Shown here piece by piece: positions 6,896-15,310 of a stretch of 48,658 bases of DNA (the first letter of the stretch is position 1; every line of letters starts with the position of its first letter). The notes beneath the pieces were generated by a model. That model saw nothing but the letters and a program-made list of their open reading frames with translations, was not told the DNA's origin and searched no databases. Source of the stretch: Trebonia sp035571275 (GTDB lineage: Bacteria; Actinomycetota; Actinomycetes; Streptosporangiales; Streptosporangiaceae). The position numbers and the translations under genes are program-made. The stretch is taken from NCBI GenBank assembly GCA_035571275.1, contig DATMKQ010000045.1:1-48658 (forward strand), given 5' to 3'.

Positions 6896-8971
6896 ATGAC
6901 CGAGCAGACGAGCCCACTCCCTCCCAAGGCGCACGCTGCCGCTGGACCAGCGGATCAGCCACCAGGAAAGACCCACTCGGGTCCTTCGCCCCTGGACATT
7001 CCCGCGCGCCCGGGCGCTCCGAAGCCAGCGCCCAGGCCCGCGCAGCCCGCGCACCTCACGGGCGCCGCCGCCGCGTCCGGCGGCCCTGCTGCCCCTGCTG
7101 CCCCCGCTGCTGCTCAGCAGCACTCTCCGGCTGGCACACACCAGTCGGCGAAGTCGCAGCAGGCCCCGGATCAGCCGACGGCGCAGGCCACGATCCCGCA
7201 GGCGACCACCGCCCGGGTGACGGGCGCCCAGGCCCTCGTCATGGCGCTCGAACAGGTAGGTGTCGAGGTCGTCTTCGGCATCCCGGGCGGGGCCGTGCTG
7301 CCCGCCTACGATCCGCTGCTCGACTCCGAGCGGATCCGGCACATCCTGGTGCGGCACGAGCAGGGGGCCGGCCACGCGGCCACCGGGTACGCGCAGGCCA
7401 CCGGTCGCGTCGGAGTCTGCATGGCGACCAGCGGTCCGGGCGCGACCAACCTGGTCACCCCGCTGTCGGACGCGTACATGGACTCCGTCGCCGTGGTCGC
7501 GATCACCGGCCAGGTGTCCAGCAACCTCATCGGCACCGACGGGTTCCAGGAGGCGGACATCTCCGGGATCACGCTGCCGATCACCAAGCACAACTTCCTG
7601 GTCACCAAGCCCGAGGACATCGCCCGCACGATCGGTGAGGCTTTCCACCTCGCCAGCACCGGTCGCCCCGGCCCCGTGCTCGTGGACGTCGCCAAGGACG
7701 CGATGCAGGCGATGACCGACTTCACCTGGCCGGTCGCGTTCGACCTGCCGGGCTACCATCCGGTGACGCGGCCGCATTCCCGGCAGGTGCGCGAAGCCGC
7801 CCGGATGATCACCGACGCGAAGAAGCCGGTGCTCTACGTCGGCGGCGGCGTGATCAAGGCCCACGCGGCGGAAGAGCTCAAGGTGCTGGCCGAGCTCACC
7901 GGCGCCCCTGTCGTCACCACGCTGATGGCCCGCGGCGCGTTCCCCGACAGTCACCGGCAGCACCTGGGCATGCCAGGGATGCACGGTACCGTCGCCGCGG
8001 TCGGCGCGCTGCAGAAGGCCGATCTGATCGTGGCGCTCGGCGCCAGGTTCGACGACCGGGTAACGGGCAAGCTTGACACGTTCGCGCCGGAAGCGCTGAT
8101 CGTGCACGCCGACATCGACCCAGCGGAGATCTCCAAGAACCGCCGCGCGGATGTCCCGATCGTGGGCGACTGCAAAGAGGTCATCGCCGACCTCACCGCC
8201 GCGGTGCAGGCCGAGCACGCGCACGGCCGTACGGGCGACCACGCCGAATGGTGGGCCCAGCTTGACGCGTGGCGGACCAAGTACCCGCTGGGCTATGACG
8301 ACCCGGACGACGGCAGCCTGTCGCCGCAGTACGTGATCGAGCGGATCGGCAAGCTGGTCGGCCCGGAGGGGATCTACGTGGCGGGCGTCGGCCAGCACCA
8401 GATGTGGGCCGCCCAGTTCATCGACTACGAGAACCCGGCTACCTGGATCAACTCCGGTGGTGCGGGCACGATGGGGTTCGCGGTCCCGGCCGCGATGGGC
8501 GCCAAGGTCGGCAAGCCCGAGACACAGGTGTGGGCCATCGACGGCGACGGCTGCTTCCAGATGACCAACCAGGAACTGGCGACCTGCACCATCGAGAGCA
8601 TCCCCGTCAAGATCGCGATCATCAACAACGGGAACCTCGGCATGGTCCGCCAGTGGCAGACGCTGTTCTACAACGAGCGGTACTCCAACACGAACCTGGG
8701 TGACAGGAAGGCGGAAGTCGCCGGCACCCGGGTCCCCGACTTCGTGAAGCTGGCCGACGCCTACGGTTGCATCGGGCTGCGCTGCGAGCGCAAGGAAGAC
8801 GTCGACGCGATCATCGAGCAGGCCATGGCGATCAACGACCAGCCCGTGGTCATCGACTTCGTGGTGCACGCGGACGCCATGGTCTGGCCCATGGTCGCCG
8901 CCGGCACCAGCAACGACGACATCAAGTTCGCGCGCGGCATTGCGCCCGACTGGGACGGTGGCGACGAATAA
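6896..8971 (+). CDS. ilvB: Acetolactate synthase large subunit
   Basis: This 691-residue thiamine-diphosphate enzyme condenses two pyruvates (or pyruvate with 2-oxobutyrate) to acetolactate or acetohydroxybutyrate, the first common step to Val, Leu and Ile. The catalytic Glu is in VRHEQGAGHAA. The diphosphate-binding motif runs from GDGCFQM to NNGNLGMVRQWQ. The family core begins near residue 105 (TARVTGAQALVMALEQ). The first hundred residues are a Pro/Ala/Gln-rich, probably disordered extension not seen in typical family members of about 570-620 residues. The start is the ATG at 6896, 74 nt after the attenuator T-run. Its TAA overlaps the ATG of ilvN by one base, so the two are translationally coupled. 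Confidence 0.96.
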   Translation: MTEQTSPLPPKAHAAAGPADQPPGKTHSGPSPLDIPARPGAPKPAPRPAQPAHLTGAAAASGGPAAPAAPAAAQQHSPAGTHQSAKSQQAPDQPTAQATIPQATTARVTGAQALVMALEQVGVEVVFGIPGGAVLPAYDPLLDSERIRHILVRHEQGAGHAATGYAQATGRVGVCMATSGPGATNLVTPLSDAYMDSVAVVAITGQVSSNLIGTDGFQEADISGITLPITKHNFLVTKPEDIARTIGEAFHLASTGRPGPVLVDVAKDAMQAMTDFTWPVAFDLPGYHPVTRPHSRQVREAARMITDAKKPVLYVGGGVIKAHAAEELKVLAELTGAPVVTTLMARGAFPDSHRQHLGMPGMHGTVAAVGALQKADLIVALGARFDDRVTGKLDTFAPEALIVHADIDPAEISKNRRADVPIVGDCKEVIADLTAAVQAEHAHGRTGDHAEWWAQLDAWRTKYPLGYDDPDDGSLSPQYVIERIGKLVGPEGIYVAGVGQHQMWAAQFIDYENPATWINSGGAGTMGFAVPAAMGAKVGKPETQVWAIDGDGCFQMTNQELATCTIESIPVKIAIINNGNLGMVRQWQTLFYNERYSNTNLGDRKAEVAGTRVPDFVKLADAYGCIGLRCERKEDVDAIIEQAMAINDQPVVIDFVVHADAMVWPMVAAGTSNDDIKFARGIAPDWDGGDE

Positions 8972-9495
8972 TGACTAATCACACGCTTTCCGTGCTGGTG
9001 GAGAACAAGCCAGGGGTCCTGGTCAGGATCGCGGGTCTGTTCTCCCGGCGCGGGTTCAACATCGACTCGCTGGCGGTCGGGCCGACCGAGCACGAGGAGA
9101 TCTCCCGGATGACGATCGTGGTCAACTGCGAGGAGCATCCCCTGGAGCAGGTCACCAAGCAGCTCAACAAGCTGATCAACGTCCTGAAGATCGTCGAGCT
9201 GGAGCCTGCCCAGGCCGTCCAGCGCGAGCTCATCTTGATCAAGATCCGCGCTGACTCCGACACTCGCTCGAAGGTGCTTGAGACCGTGGCGCTGTTCCGC
9301 GCCCACGTCGTTGACGTGGCGCTAGACGCGGTCACCGTCGAGGCGACCGGCGGCCATGACAAGCTAGAAGCGCTGGTCCGGGTCCTCGAGCCGTTCGGCA
9401 TCAAGGAACTCGTCCAGTCCGGCACGATCGCCGTTGGACGCGGCGGCCGGTCCATCACGGACCGCACGCTGCGGCCCCTTGAGCGTTCCGCATAG
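8971..9495 (+). CDS. ilvN: Acetolactate synthase small (regulatory) subunit
   Basis: This 174-residue subunit binds valine through an N-terminal ACT domain (HTLSVLVENKPGVLVRIAGLFSRRGFNIDSL) and activates the large subunit. A second C-terminal ACT-like domain follows (VKRELILIKIRA-type region to about residue 160). The length matches the family. The start ATG at 8971 overlaps the ilvB stop in a TAATG junction, indicating coupled translation. Downstream, 78 nt separate it from ilvC. Feedback control by valine is a family property; the sequence shows the ACT domain but does not prove sensitivity. Confidence 0.96.
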   Translation: MTNHTLSVLVENKPGVLVRIAGLFSRRGFNIDSLAVGPTEHEEISRMTIVVNCEEHPLEQVTKQLNKLINVLKIVELEPAQAVQRELILIKIRADSDTRSKVLETVALFRAHVVDVALDAVTVEATGGHDKLEALVRVLEPFGIKELVQSGTIAVGRGGRSITDRTLRPLERSA

Positions 9496-9573
9496 TAAAA
9501 ACCATCATCCCGAACGGATGCGTGGCGTCTCTGGCCGCGCACCTAACTCCGATAACGCAGAAAGGCCCATCCA

Positions 9574-10572
9574 GTGGCAGAGATCTTCTACGACGACAGC
9601 GCCGACCTCTCGTTGATCCAGCAACGGCATGTCGCTGTCCTCGGCTACGGCAGCCAGGGACACGCGCACGCCCTGTCGCTGCGCGATTCCGGCGTCGACG
9701 TGCGGGTAGGCCTGCCGGCCGGCTCGGCGAGCCGGGAGAAGGCCGAGAACGACGGGCTCCGGGTCCTCACTCCCGCCGAGGCGTGCGAAGAGGCGGATCT
9801 GACGATGGTGTTGATCCCGGACCACCTGCAGCGCGCGGTGTACGCGGAGGCCGTCGCGCCCTCGCTGGTCGAGGGCGACGCGCTGTTCTTCGCGCACGGC
9901 CTGAACATCAGGTACGACCTGATCCGGCCGCCGGCGGACGTGGACGTCTGCATGGTGGCGCCGAAGGCGCCAGGGCACCTGGTCCGCCGCCAGTTCAACG
10001 AGGGCCGCGGCGTGCCGATGCTCGTGGCCGTTGAGCAGGACGCGTCGGGCAACGCGCTCGAGCTCGCGCTCTCCTACGCGAAGGCGATCGGCGGCACCCG
10101 AGCCGGCGTGCTCAAGACCACGTTCACCGAAGAGACGGAGACCGACCTGTTCGGCGAGCAGGCAGTGCTCTGCGGCGGCGTCTCTGAGCTGATCAAGGCC
10201 GGGTTCGCGACGCTGGTCGAGGCCGGATACCAGCCGGAGGCGGCGTACTTCGAGTGCCTGCACGAGATGAAGCTGATCGTGGACCTGATGTACGAGGGTG
10301 GCATCTCCAAGATGTACTGGTCGGTGTCCGACACGGCCGAATACGGCGGCTACACCCGCGGCCCGCGCCTGATCAACGAGCGGACCCGCGAGGAGATGCG
10401 CAAGATCCTCGGAGAGATCCAGGACGGCACCTTCACCCGTGAGCTGGTCGAGGAGTTCGACGCGGGCAAGCCCAACTTCCTCAAGCGGCGCGAGGCCGAG
10501 CAGTCTGAGCAGATCGAGCAGGTCGGAGCCAAGCTCCGGCCGCTGATGAGCTGGCTGAGCAACGAGGACTAA
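9574..10572 (+). CDS. ilvC: Ketol-acid reductoisomerase (class I)
   Basis: This 332-residue enzyme isomerises and reduces acetolactate (or acetohydroxybutyrate) to the dihydroxy acid, using NADPH and Mg2+. The Rossmann loop is VLGYGSQGHAHALSLRDSG. Metal-binding acidic residues lie in TFTEETETDLFGEQ and in the downstream helix FECLHEMKLIVDLMYEGG. It is a short class I form with one C-terminal knotted domain. The start is GTG 9574 (GTGGCAGAG), preceded by AGAAAGG about 10 nt upstream. It follows ilvN in the same direction and presumably belongs to the ilvBNC transcript. A hairpin-rich 37-bp tandem repeat follows the stop codon. Confidence 0.97.
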   Translation: MAEIFYDDSADLSLIQQRHVAVLGYGSQGHAHALSLRDSGVDVRVGLPAGSASREKAENDGLRVLTPAEACEEADLTMVLIPDHLQRAVYAEAVAPSLVEGDALFFAHGLNIRYDLIRPPADVDVCMVAPKAPGHLVRRQFNEGRGVPMLVAVEQDASGNALELALSYAKAIGGTRAGVLKTTFTEETETDLFGEQAVLCGGVSELIKAGFATLVEAGYQPEAAYFECLHEMKLIVDLMYEGGISKMYWSVSDTAEYGGYTRGPRLINERTREEMRKILGEIQDGTFTRELVEEFDAGKPNFLKRREAEQSEQIEQVGAKLRPLMSWLSNED

Positions 10573-10583
10573 GGCACCGCTAC

Positions 10584-10659
10584 CGCTCTGCCTGCCCCGG
10601 GGGCGACCCCCTGGAACCCCCGCTCTGCCTGCCCAGGGGGGCGACCCCCTGGAACCCCG
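10584..10659 (+). repeat. Two 37-bp tandem repeats with GGGGG-CGA-CCCCC hairpin
   Basis: Two near-identical units starting at 10584 and 10621 read CGCTCTGCCTGCCC, then a run of Gs, CGA, CCCCC and TGGAACCCC. They fill most of the gap between ilvC and leuB. The hairpin core matches the repeats at 6506-6640 and 26460-26640. No T-run follows, so classical termination is not indicated; mRNA stabilisation or a spacing role is possible. Confidence 0.8.
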
Positions 10660-10675
10660 AGGATAGGGTTTAGTT

Positions 10676-11725
10676 ATGGGATCAACCACCAGACTCGCGG
10701 TCATCGGCGGCGATGGCATCGGGCCAGAAGTCACGGCCGAAGCGCTCAAGGTGCTCCGGGTGGCGACGCCCGATGTCACCTTCGAGACGACCGACTACGA
10801 CCTTGGCGCCCGGCGCTGGCACCGGACCGGCGAGACGCTCCCTGACGCGGTTCTCGAGGAGATTCGCGCGCACGACGCTATCCTGCTCGGCGCGGTCGGC
10901 GACCCCGGCGTCCCCAGCGGGATTCTGGAGCGCGGGCTGCTGCTGCGGCTGCGGTTCGAACTCGACCACTACGTCAACCTGCGGCCGGTCCGGCTCTACC
11001 CGGGCGTCGCGTCGCCGCTGGCAAAGGGCTCACCGGAGACGATCGACATGATCGTTATCCGGGAGGGCACGGAAGGGCCGTACACCGGGGCCGGCGGCGT
11101 GATGCGCCGTGGCACGCCCGAGGAAATCGCCACCCAGGAGAGCTACAACACGCGGTTCGGTGTCGAGCGCGTCGCCCGATACGCGTTCGAGCAGGCCATG
11201 GCGCGACCGCGGAAGAAGCTCACGCTCGTACATAAAACCAACGTGCTGACCTACGCCGGGGACCTGTGGCAGCGGACCGTGGACTCGCTGGCCAAGGAGT
11301 ACCCAGAGATCTCGGTGGACTACCAGCACGTGGACGCGGCGTCGATGTTCTTCGTCTCCGCGCCCGGGCGGTTCGACGTCATTGTCACCGACAACCTCTT
11401 CGGCGACATCCTGACGGACCTGGGCGCGGCGGTGGCTGGTGGCATCGGGCTCGCGGCCAGCGGGAACATCAACCCCACCCGTAGGTACCCGTCGATGTTC
11501 GAGCCGGTGCACGGAAGCGCGCCGGACATTGCCGGGCAGGCCAAAGCCGACCCGACCGCGGCGATCCTGTCCGCGGCCCTGCTCTGTTCTCACCTGGGGC
11601 TCACCGCCGCCGCTGCGAAGATCGAGCAGGCGGTCGCCGACGATCTGATCGAGCGTCAGGGCGAATGGGCGGCAAGGACTACCGTGGAAATAGGCGAAGA
11701 CATCGCCGAGCGAGTAGCCGGATAG
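10676..11725 (+). CDS. leuB: 3-isopropylmalate dehydrogenase
   Basis: This 349-residue enzyme oxidises and decarboxylates 3-isopropylmalate to 2-oxoisocaproate with NAD, the third step of leucine synthesis, in the cytoplasm. It has the N-terminal IGGDGIGPEVTAEALKVL signature, the Arg-rich substrate loop (LLLRLRFELDHYVNLRPVRLYPG) and the metal/NAD signature DNLFGDILTDLGA. GSAPDIAGQ, near the C-terminus, is the adenine-binding region. The start ATG at 10676 follows the repeat region. In many actinobacteria serA lies between ilvC and leuB; here it is absent. The gene is followed by ilvE after 77 nt. Confidence 0.96.
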   Translation: MGSTTRLAVIGGDGIGPEVTAEALKVLRVATPDVTFETTDYDLGARRWHRTGETLPDAVLEEIRAHDAILLGAVGDPGVPSGILERGLLLRLRFELDHYVNLRPVRLYPGVASPLAKGSPETIDMIVIREGTEGPYTGAGGVMRRGTPEEIATQESYNTRFGVERVARYAFEQAMARPRKKLTLVHKTNVLTYAGDLWQRTVDSLAKEYPEISVDYQHVDAASMFFVSAPGRFDVIVTDNLFGDILTDLGAAVAGGIGLAASGNINPTRRYPSMFEPVHGSAPDIAGQAKADPTAAILSAALLCSHLGLTAAAAKIEQAVADDLIERQGEWAARTTVEIGEDIAERVAG

Positions 11726-11802
11726 CGGGCACGTACCGTACCCGCAACGCGCCGCCCACAAGGCGGCATACCGATCCGGAGGCCAAGAAAGGAACACCCG
11801 TG

Positions 11803-12915
11803 ATGACCGCTCACCCCGACACAGAGATCAATTTCGAGATCCACCCGTCCAAGGACACGGTGCCAGCCGCCGAGAGAGAGCGGATACTGGAGGCGCCGGG
11901 GTTCGGCCAGGTCTTCACCGATCACATGATCACGCTGCGCTGGTCGGCCGGGCGCGGCTGGCACGACGGCAAGCTCGAGCCGTACGGCCCGTTCGCGCTC
12001 GACCCGGCCACCTCGGTGTTCCACTACGCTCAGGAACTCTTCGAGGGACTGAAGGCGTACCGCCAGGACAGCGGGTCGACGGTGATGTTCCGCCCGCAGG
12101 CCAACGCGGCGCGGTTCAGCGCCGGGTGCCGCCGGATGGCGATGCCTGAACTGCCGGAGGAGACGTTCGTGCGGGCGCTCGAACTGCTCGTCGCCCAGGA
12201 CAGGGAGTGGATACCGCGCGGTGAAGGGAACAGCCTTTACGTGCGCCCGTTCATGATCGCGACGCAACGCGGCCTGGGCGTCAACCACCCGTCGGAGGAG
12301 TTCCTGTTCTGCGTGATCGCCTCACCGGCCGCTGCCTACTTCGGCGCGACCAAGACCGTCAAGGTGTGGCTGTCCGAGGACTACACCCGGGCCGCCCCCG
12401 GCGGCACCGGCGCGGTCAAGTGCGGCGGCAACTACGCGGCCGCCCTCGTCGCCCAGCAGCAGGCCGTGGACAAGGGGTGCGACCAAGTCGTCTGGCTGGA
12501 CTCGGCCATGCACGAGTGGGTCGAGGAGATGGGCGGCATGAATCTGTTCTTCGTGCACGGCTCCGGATCGCAGGCCCGGATCTCGACGCCCGGCCTGACC
12601 GGGACGCTGCTGCCCGGGATCACCAGGGACTCGCTGCTCAGGCTCGCTCCGGATCTCGGCATTCCCGCCACCGAGAGCCGGATCTCGGTGGCGCAATGGC
12701 GCGAGGGATGCGCGTCGGGTGAGATCACGGAGGTGTTCGCCTGCGGCACGGCGGCCGTGGTGACCCCGGTCGGCGCGGTCGACGGCCCCTCCGGCGGGTG
12801 GACGATTGCAGACGGTAACCCCGGACCGGTCACGATGCGGTTGCGCGAGGAGCTCATCGGCATCCAGTATGGCCACCGCCCCGACCCATTCGGCTGGATC
12901 TACAAGGTCGCCTGA
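11803..12915 (+). CDS. ilvE: Branched-chain amino acid aminotransferase
   Basis: This 370-residue class IV PLP enzyme transfers amino groups between glutamate and the oxo acids of Val, Leu and Ile, completing the pathway encoded upstream. The PLP lysine is in GTGAVKCGGNYAAAL. The family signature EEMGGMNLFFVHG and the phosphate-binding TGTLLPGITRDSLL region are present. The start could be GTG 11800 or ATG 11803; AAGAAAGGA at 11785-11793 serves either. An in-frame upstream extension to 11665 overlaps leuB and is unlikely. The gene order ilvB-N-C-leuB-ilvE places all later BCAA steps except ilvD and leuA/CD in this cluster. Confidence 0.96.
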   Translation: MTAHPDTEINFEIHPSKDTVPAAERERILEAPGFGQVFTDHMITLRWSAGRGWHDGKLEPYGPFALDPATSVFHYAQELFEGLKAYRQDSGSTVMFRPQANAARFSAGCRRMAMPELPEETFVRALELLVAQDREWIPRGEGNSLYVRPFMIATQRGLGVNHPSEEFLFCVIASPAAAYFGATKTVKVWLSEDYTRAAPGGTGAVKCGGNYAAALVAQQQAVDKGCDQVVWLDSAMHEWVEEMGGMNLFFVHGSGSQARISTPGLTGTLLPGITRDSLLRLAPDLGIPATESRISVAQWREGCASGEITEVFACGTAAVVTPVGAVDGPSGGWTIADGNPGPVTMRLREELIGIQYGHRPDPFGWIYKVA

Positions 12916-13079
12916 CCACCCGATCCGTCACTCACAGTAGCCAAAATGGCCTTGCGGGCCCCCGTTGCCGAGACTTTGCCATTTCTTTGATCACGGAAAG
13001 CAACCATCCGGCCACTCGTTGGCGTCTTACTAATTGACTGAGGCTCGCTTGGGGGGTTGCGGCCCAGTCATCGTGAGAG

Positions 13080-13182
13080 CCGGGCCTCATCTCGGGGGAG
13101 GCCCGGACTTCAGGACCGGCTCCGACCCTGCCGGTCGACCCCCGCAGGCGCGTTTCGGCCACCGCCAGCGCCTGCGGGGGTC
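13080..13182. terminator. Two strong hairpins after ilvE
   Basis: The 491 nt between ilvE and ssrA have no convincing gene. CCGGGCCTC (13080-13088) pairs with GAGGCCCGG (13098-13106). A perfect 15-bp inverted repeat (13137-13151 with 13168-13182, GACCCCCGCAGGCGC) has a 16-nt loop. Neither has a long T-run, so they may be Rho-dependent or bidirectional transcription barriers isolating ssrA; this role is inferred. Confidence 0.5.
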
Positions 13183-13205
13183 ATCATCGTTTCTGCCGCG
13201 ATTCG

Positions 13206-13257
13206 CCGCACCCCCAGGCACACCCCAAGCGCCGCACCCCCAGGCACACCCCAAGCG
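13206..13257 (+). repeat. 26-bp direct tandem repeat
   Basis: Two exact 26-bp units begin at 13206 and 13232, each CCGCACCCCCAGGCACACCC followed by CAAGCG. They lie between the ilvE hairpins and ssrA. No function is evident; slippage duplication is the simplest explanation. Confidence 0.8.
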
Positions 13258-13406
13258 CAGCCTCAGTTGCCCCCACGACTTGCATCCGGCTGCGCGCCCG
13301 GCGCCCGGCGCCCGGGGCCCGGGAATCCTCGTTGGCCGGGTTGCGTTGCACGATGTATGGTCGTAGGCGGCGGTTTTGCTTCGTGCGGCCGGCTTACAAC
13401 TCAACA

Positions 13407-13797
13407 GGGGGTGAACGGTTTCGACTTTGGTGGTTGATCCAGGAGAAGCGAGCCGAGGGTGACGGTTGTGACCTCGTAAATCACGCGACCGTAAACCAAT
13501 AAGTGCCAACTCAAACAGCACTGTCGCGCTCCCCAAGAGCGCACTCGCTCTCGCCGCTTAAGGCGACTAGCGAGGACTGTCAGCCCGGGAGTGCCTTCGG
13601 CCCGGAACCTGGCATCAGCTAGAAGGCTCAACTAGCCGGCCCGGCCACGGGGCAGGCTAGGAAATCAAACAGTGGCTGAGCCTGTCGGCGTCTTGCCTGC
13701 GTGATCGCCGGGGCTGAGAAAAGCACAGCAGGCTGCGCTCGGAGAAGTACTGGAGATGCACTGAAGGACCCGGGTTCGATTCCCGGCACCTCCACCA
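13407..13797 (+). ncRNA. ssrA: Transfer-messenger RNA (tmRNA)
   Basis: This 391-nt RNA rescues stalled ribosomes and tags the unfinished protein for proteolysis. The 5' end GGGGGTG (13407-13413) pairs with CACCTCC (13787-13793) to form the acceptor stem. ACCA follows, and the T-arm reads GGGTTCGATTCCC. The start GGTGAACGGTTTCGACTT is the classic tmRNA 5' signature. The tag frame begins at GCC 13505 and encodes ANSNSTVALPKSALALAA before TAA (13559-13561), ending in the usual LAA degron. It is followed by an intrinsic terminator. smpB is not in the window. Open frames crossing this gene are not real. Confidence 0.95.
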
Positions 13798-13810
13798 GAT
13801 CCCCTACAAC

Positions 13811-13851
13811 ACGCGCCGACGGCGGCCACCGCCGCCCGGCGCGTTTTCTTT
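13811..13851 (+). terminator. Intrinsic terminator of ssrA
   Basis: ACGCGCC (13811-13817) pairs with GGCGCGT (13838-13844). An inner GGCGG/CCGCC stem lies between them, and TTTTCTTT follows. It sits 14 nt beyond the CCA end of ssrA. Confidence 0.85.
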
Positions 13852-13916
13852 CGCCCCCCGCCGTGGGCGGCGCAAGCCGGAAGCGGCTGCGTCCGCCACG
13901 CCTTGCGGCGAGGCGG

Positions 13917-14036
13917 CTTGGTATACAAGACCGCCACTTGGTATACAAGACTGCCACGCGCCCTCTAGTCATAACCGGACAAAACGGGCGCGAAATTTGT
14001 CACGACGCATACCAAGTGGTCACGGTGTATGCCAAG
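13917..14036. repeat. Nested palindrome of CTTGGTATACAAG boxes
   Basis: Two exact-period 20-bp units, CTTGGTATACAAGACYGCCA, start at 13917 and 13937. Two inverted, diverged copies of the box (CATACCAAG at 14008 and TATGCCAAG at 14028), also 20 bp apart, lie on the far side. Between them CGCGCCC (13957-13963) pairs with GGGCGCG (13986-13992). The whole 120-bp block is symmetric about position 13975. The 20-bp period places boxes on one face of the helix, as for an operator bound by a dimeric regulator such as a GntR type. No regulator or target gene is adjacent. Confidence 0.7.
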
Positions 14037-14509
14037 TCACCGGCCGCGAGGCAGCCCTCCAGGGTAGCGACCGCCGCCGGGGGCGCTGGCCGGGCGATCG
14101 TGGGGGACGGGCGGGTGGCGCTCGCCCCAGGGGGGCCCAGGGGAGCGGTACGGCGCATGGGGGACCGTGCGGCGGATCTGGGGGACAGTTCCCCTCCGGG
14201 GGCAGGCTGTGGAGCCGCAGTGGGGGCGCTCCCCGCTGTGGGCGCGTCTGGGCGGCTGTGGGGGTGGCCCAGGGGGCTTTCCGGGGCGGCGCGACTAGCC
14301 GATCATTACCATTCTGACCCCGAACACGGGATAATAGGGCGACGGATCGACACGGTTGTGGCTGACCGGTCACGTCGCGGGCACGGACTGTTCAGGTGTG
14401 TCCACGCGAGGTGGTCGGCACTCGCCGCCCCCAGGCGAAGGCTCCGGCGGGCTCGGCGAGGGTTTCGGGTTGATTGCGGTGCAAGGACGCGTGAGGAAGG
14501 GGAGGCAGG
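14037..14509 (+). promoter_or_regulatory. G-rich intergenic stretch with a possible promoter for DUF3117
   Basis: No convincing gene was seen in these 473 nt. Most of it is strongly strand-biased, with many runs of four to six Gs on the plus strand between 14100 and 14290. A candidate promoter has GATAAT at 14330-14335 with TTACCA at 14306-14311, spacing 18. The open frames here have no Shine-Dalgarno and skewed composition, so I treat them as spurious. Confidence 0.35.
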
Positions 14510-14677
14510 ATGGCGGCGATGAAGCCGCGGACGGGCGATGGCCCGCTCGAGGTGACCAAGGAGGGCCGTGGCATCGTGATGCGCGTTCCATTGGAAGGCG
14601 GCGGCAGGCTGGTTGTCGAACTGTCGGCTGACGAGGCCGTGAAGCTTGGCGACGCCCTGCAGGCGGCGGTCGCATAG
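14510..14677 (+). CDS. DUF3117 small conserved protein
   Basis: This encodes 55 residues starting MAAMKPRTGDGPLEVTKEGR, nearly identical to what I recall of the DUF3117 family, found across actinobacteria. The second half is RVPLEGGGRLVVELSADEAV, followed by a helix KLGDALQAAV. The function is unknown; the protein is small, soluble and highly conserved, suggesting a housekeeping role. A strong ribosome site, GAAGGGGAGG, lies 5-10 nt before the ATG. The gene stands alone between the ssrA region and the convergent O-methyltransferase. Confidence 0.93.
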   Translation: MAAMKPRTGDGPLEVTKEGRGIVMRVPLEGGGRLVVELSADEAVKLGDALQAAVA

Positions 14678-14758
14678 CGCTCCGACGCCGGTTGAGTTGT
14701 TGCCGCTGGACAAAAACGTGTCGCTGAGCTGGAACCCCGCTGCCGTTCGGCTAACTGA

Positions 14759-15310
14759 TTATTTCTTGATGGCGGCGAGCAGGCCGTCGGAGATGGGAAG
14801 CAGCAGCGGGACCAGCCGATCGTCGATCCTGATCATGTCGGCGAGTTCGCGTGCGCCGTCCGCGCCGGGCCCGTCCCCTTCCGCCAGCGCGTCGTTGAAG
14901 ACAACGATGCCGCCGGGCCGGAGCAGCCGCAGCCCGGCCATCAGGTACTCCGGATAGGACGGCTGGTCGGCGTCGCAGAACACCAGGTCGTAAGCGCCGT
15001 CGGAGAGCCTGGGCAGGACGTCCAGGGCGCGTCCGAGAATGAGCCTGGCCTGGTTCGTCGCGAACCCCGCGTGCGCGAACGCCTTGCGCGCCAGGCGCTG
15101 GTATTCGGGTTCGGTGTCTACGCTGGTCAGCACGCCGCCGGGGCGCATGCCGCGGAGCAGCCAGATCCCTGAGGTGCCGCAGCCTGTGCCCAGTTCGACG
15201 ACCGCCCGGGCAGCGATCGCGGTCGCGAAGAATCGCAGCACCGCACCAGTAGCCGGGCTGACCGGTTCCGTCCCGCCGAGGTCCTCGGCGCATCTGCGGG
15301 CGCTGAGCAA
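14759..15310 (-). CDS. Class I SAM-dependent O-methyltransferase
   Basis: This resembles the catechol/caffeoyl-CoA O-methyltransferase family. The SAM loop is VVELGTGCGTSGIWLLRGM, the acidic residue ending strand two is in LTSVDTEPEYQ, and the metal/substrate motif is DLVFCDADQPSYPEYL. The given start is TTG 15310 (183 residues), but the frame continues upstream to about 15355 and reads VIKYDEAEYAVEDEPLL, which looks like the conserved N-terminal helix of the family. No ATG, GTG or TTG exists there. AAGGAAGGGGG lies just upstream, so an ATC (15352) or GTC start is possible. It is divergent from sigE, as in other actinobacteria. A GTGCCAGCA motif precedes it. Confidence 0.88.
   Translation of the reverse strand: MLSARRCAEDLGGTEPVSPATGAVLRFFATAIAARAVVELGTGCGTSGIWLLRGMRPGGVLTSVDTEPEYQRLARKAFAHAGFATNQARLILGRALDVLPRLSDGAYDLVFCDADQPSYPEYLMAGLRLLRPGGIVVFNDALAEGDGPGADGARELADMIRIDDRLVPLLLPISDGLLAAIKK

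Noticed and set aside
13701..14522. A 273-codon open frame starting in ssrA.
   Set aside because: It begins inside the tmRNA gene and crosses its terminator and a palindrome; no protein features.
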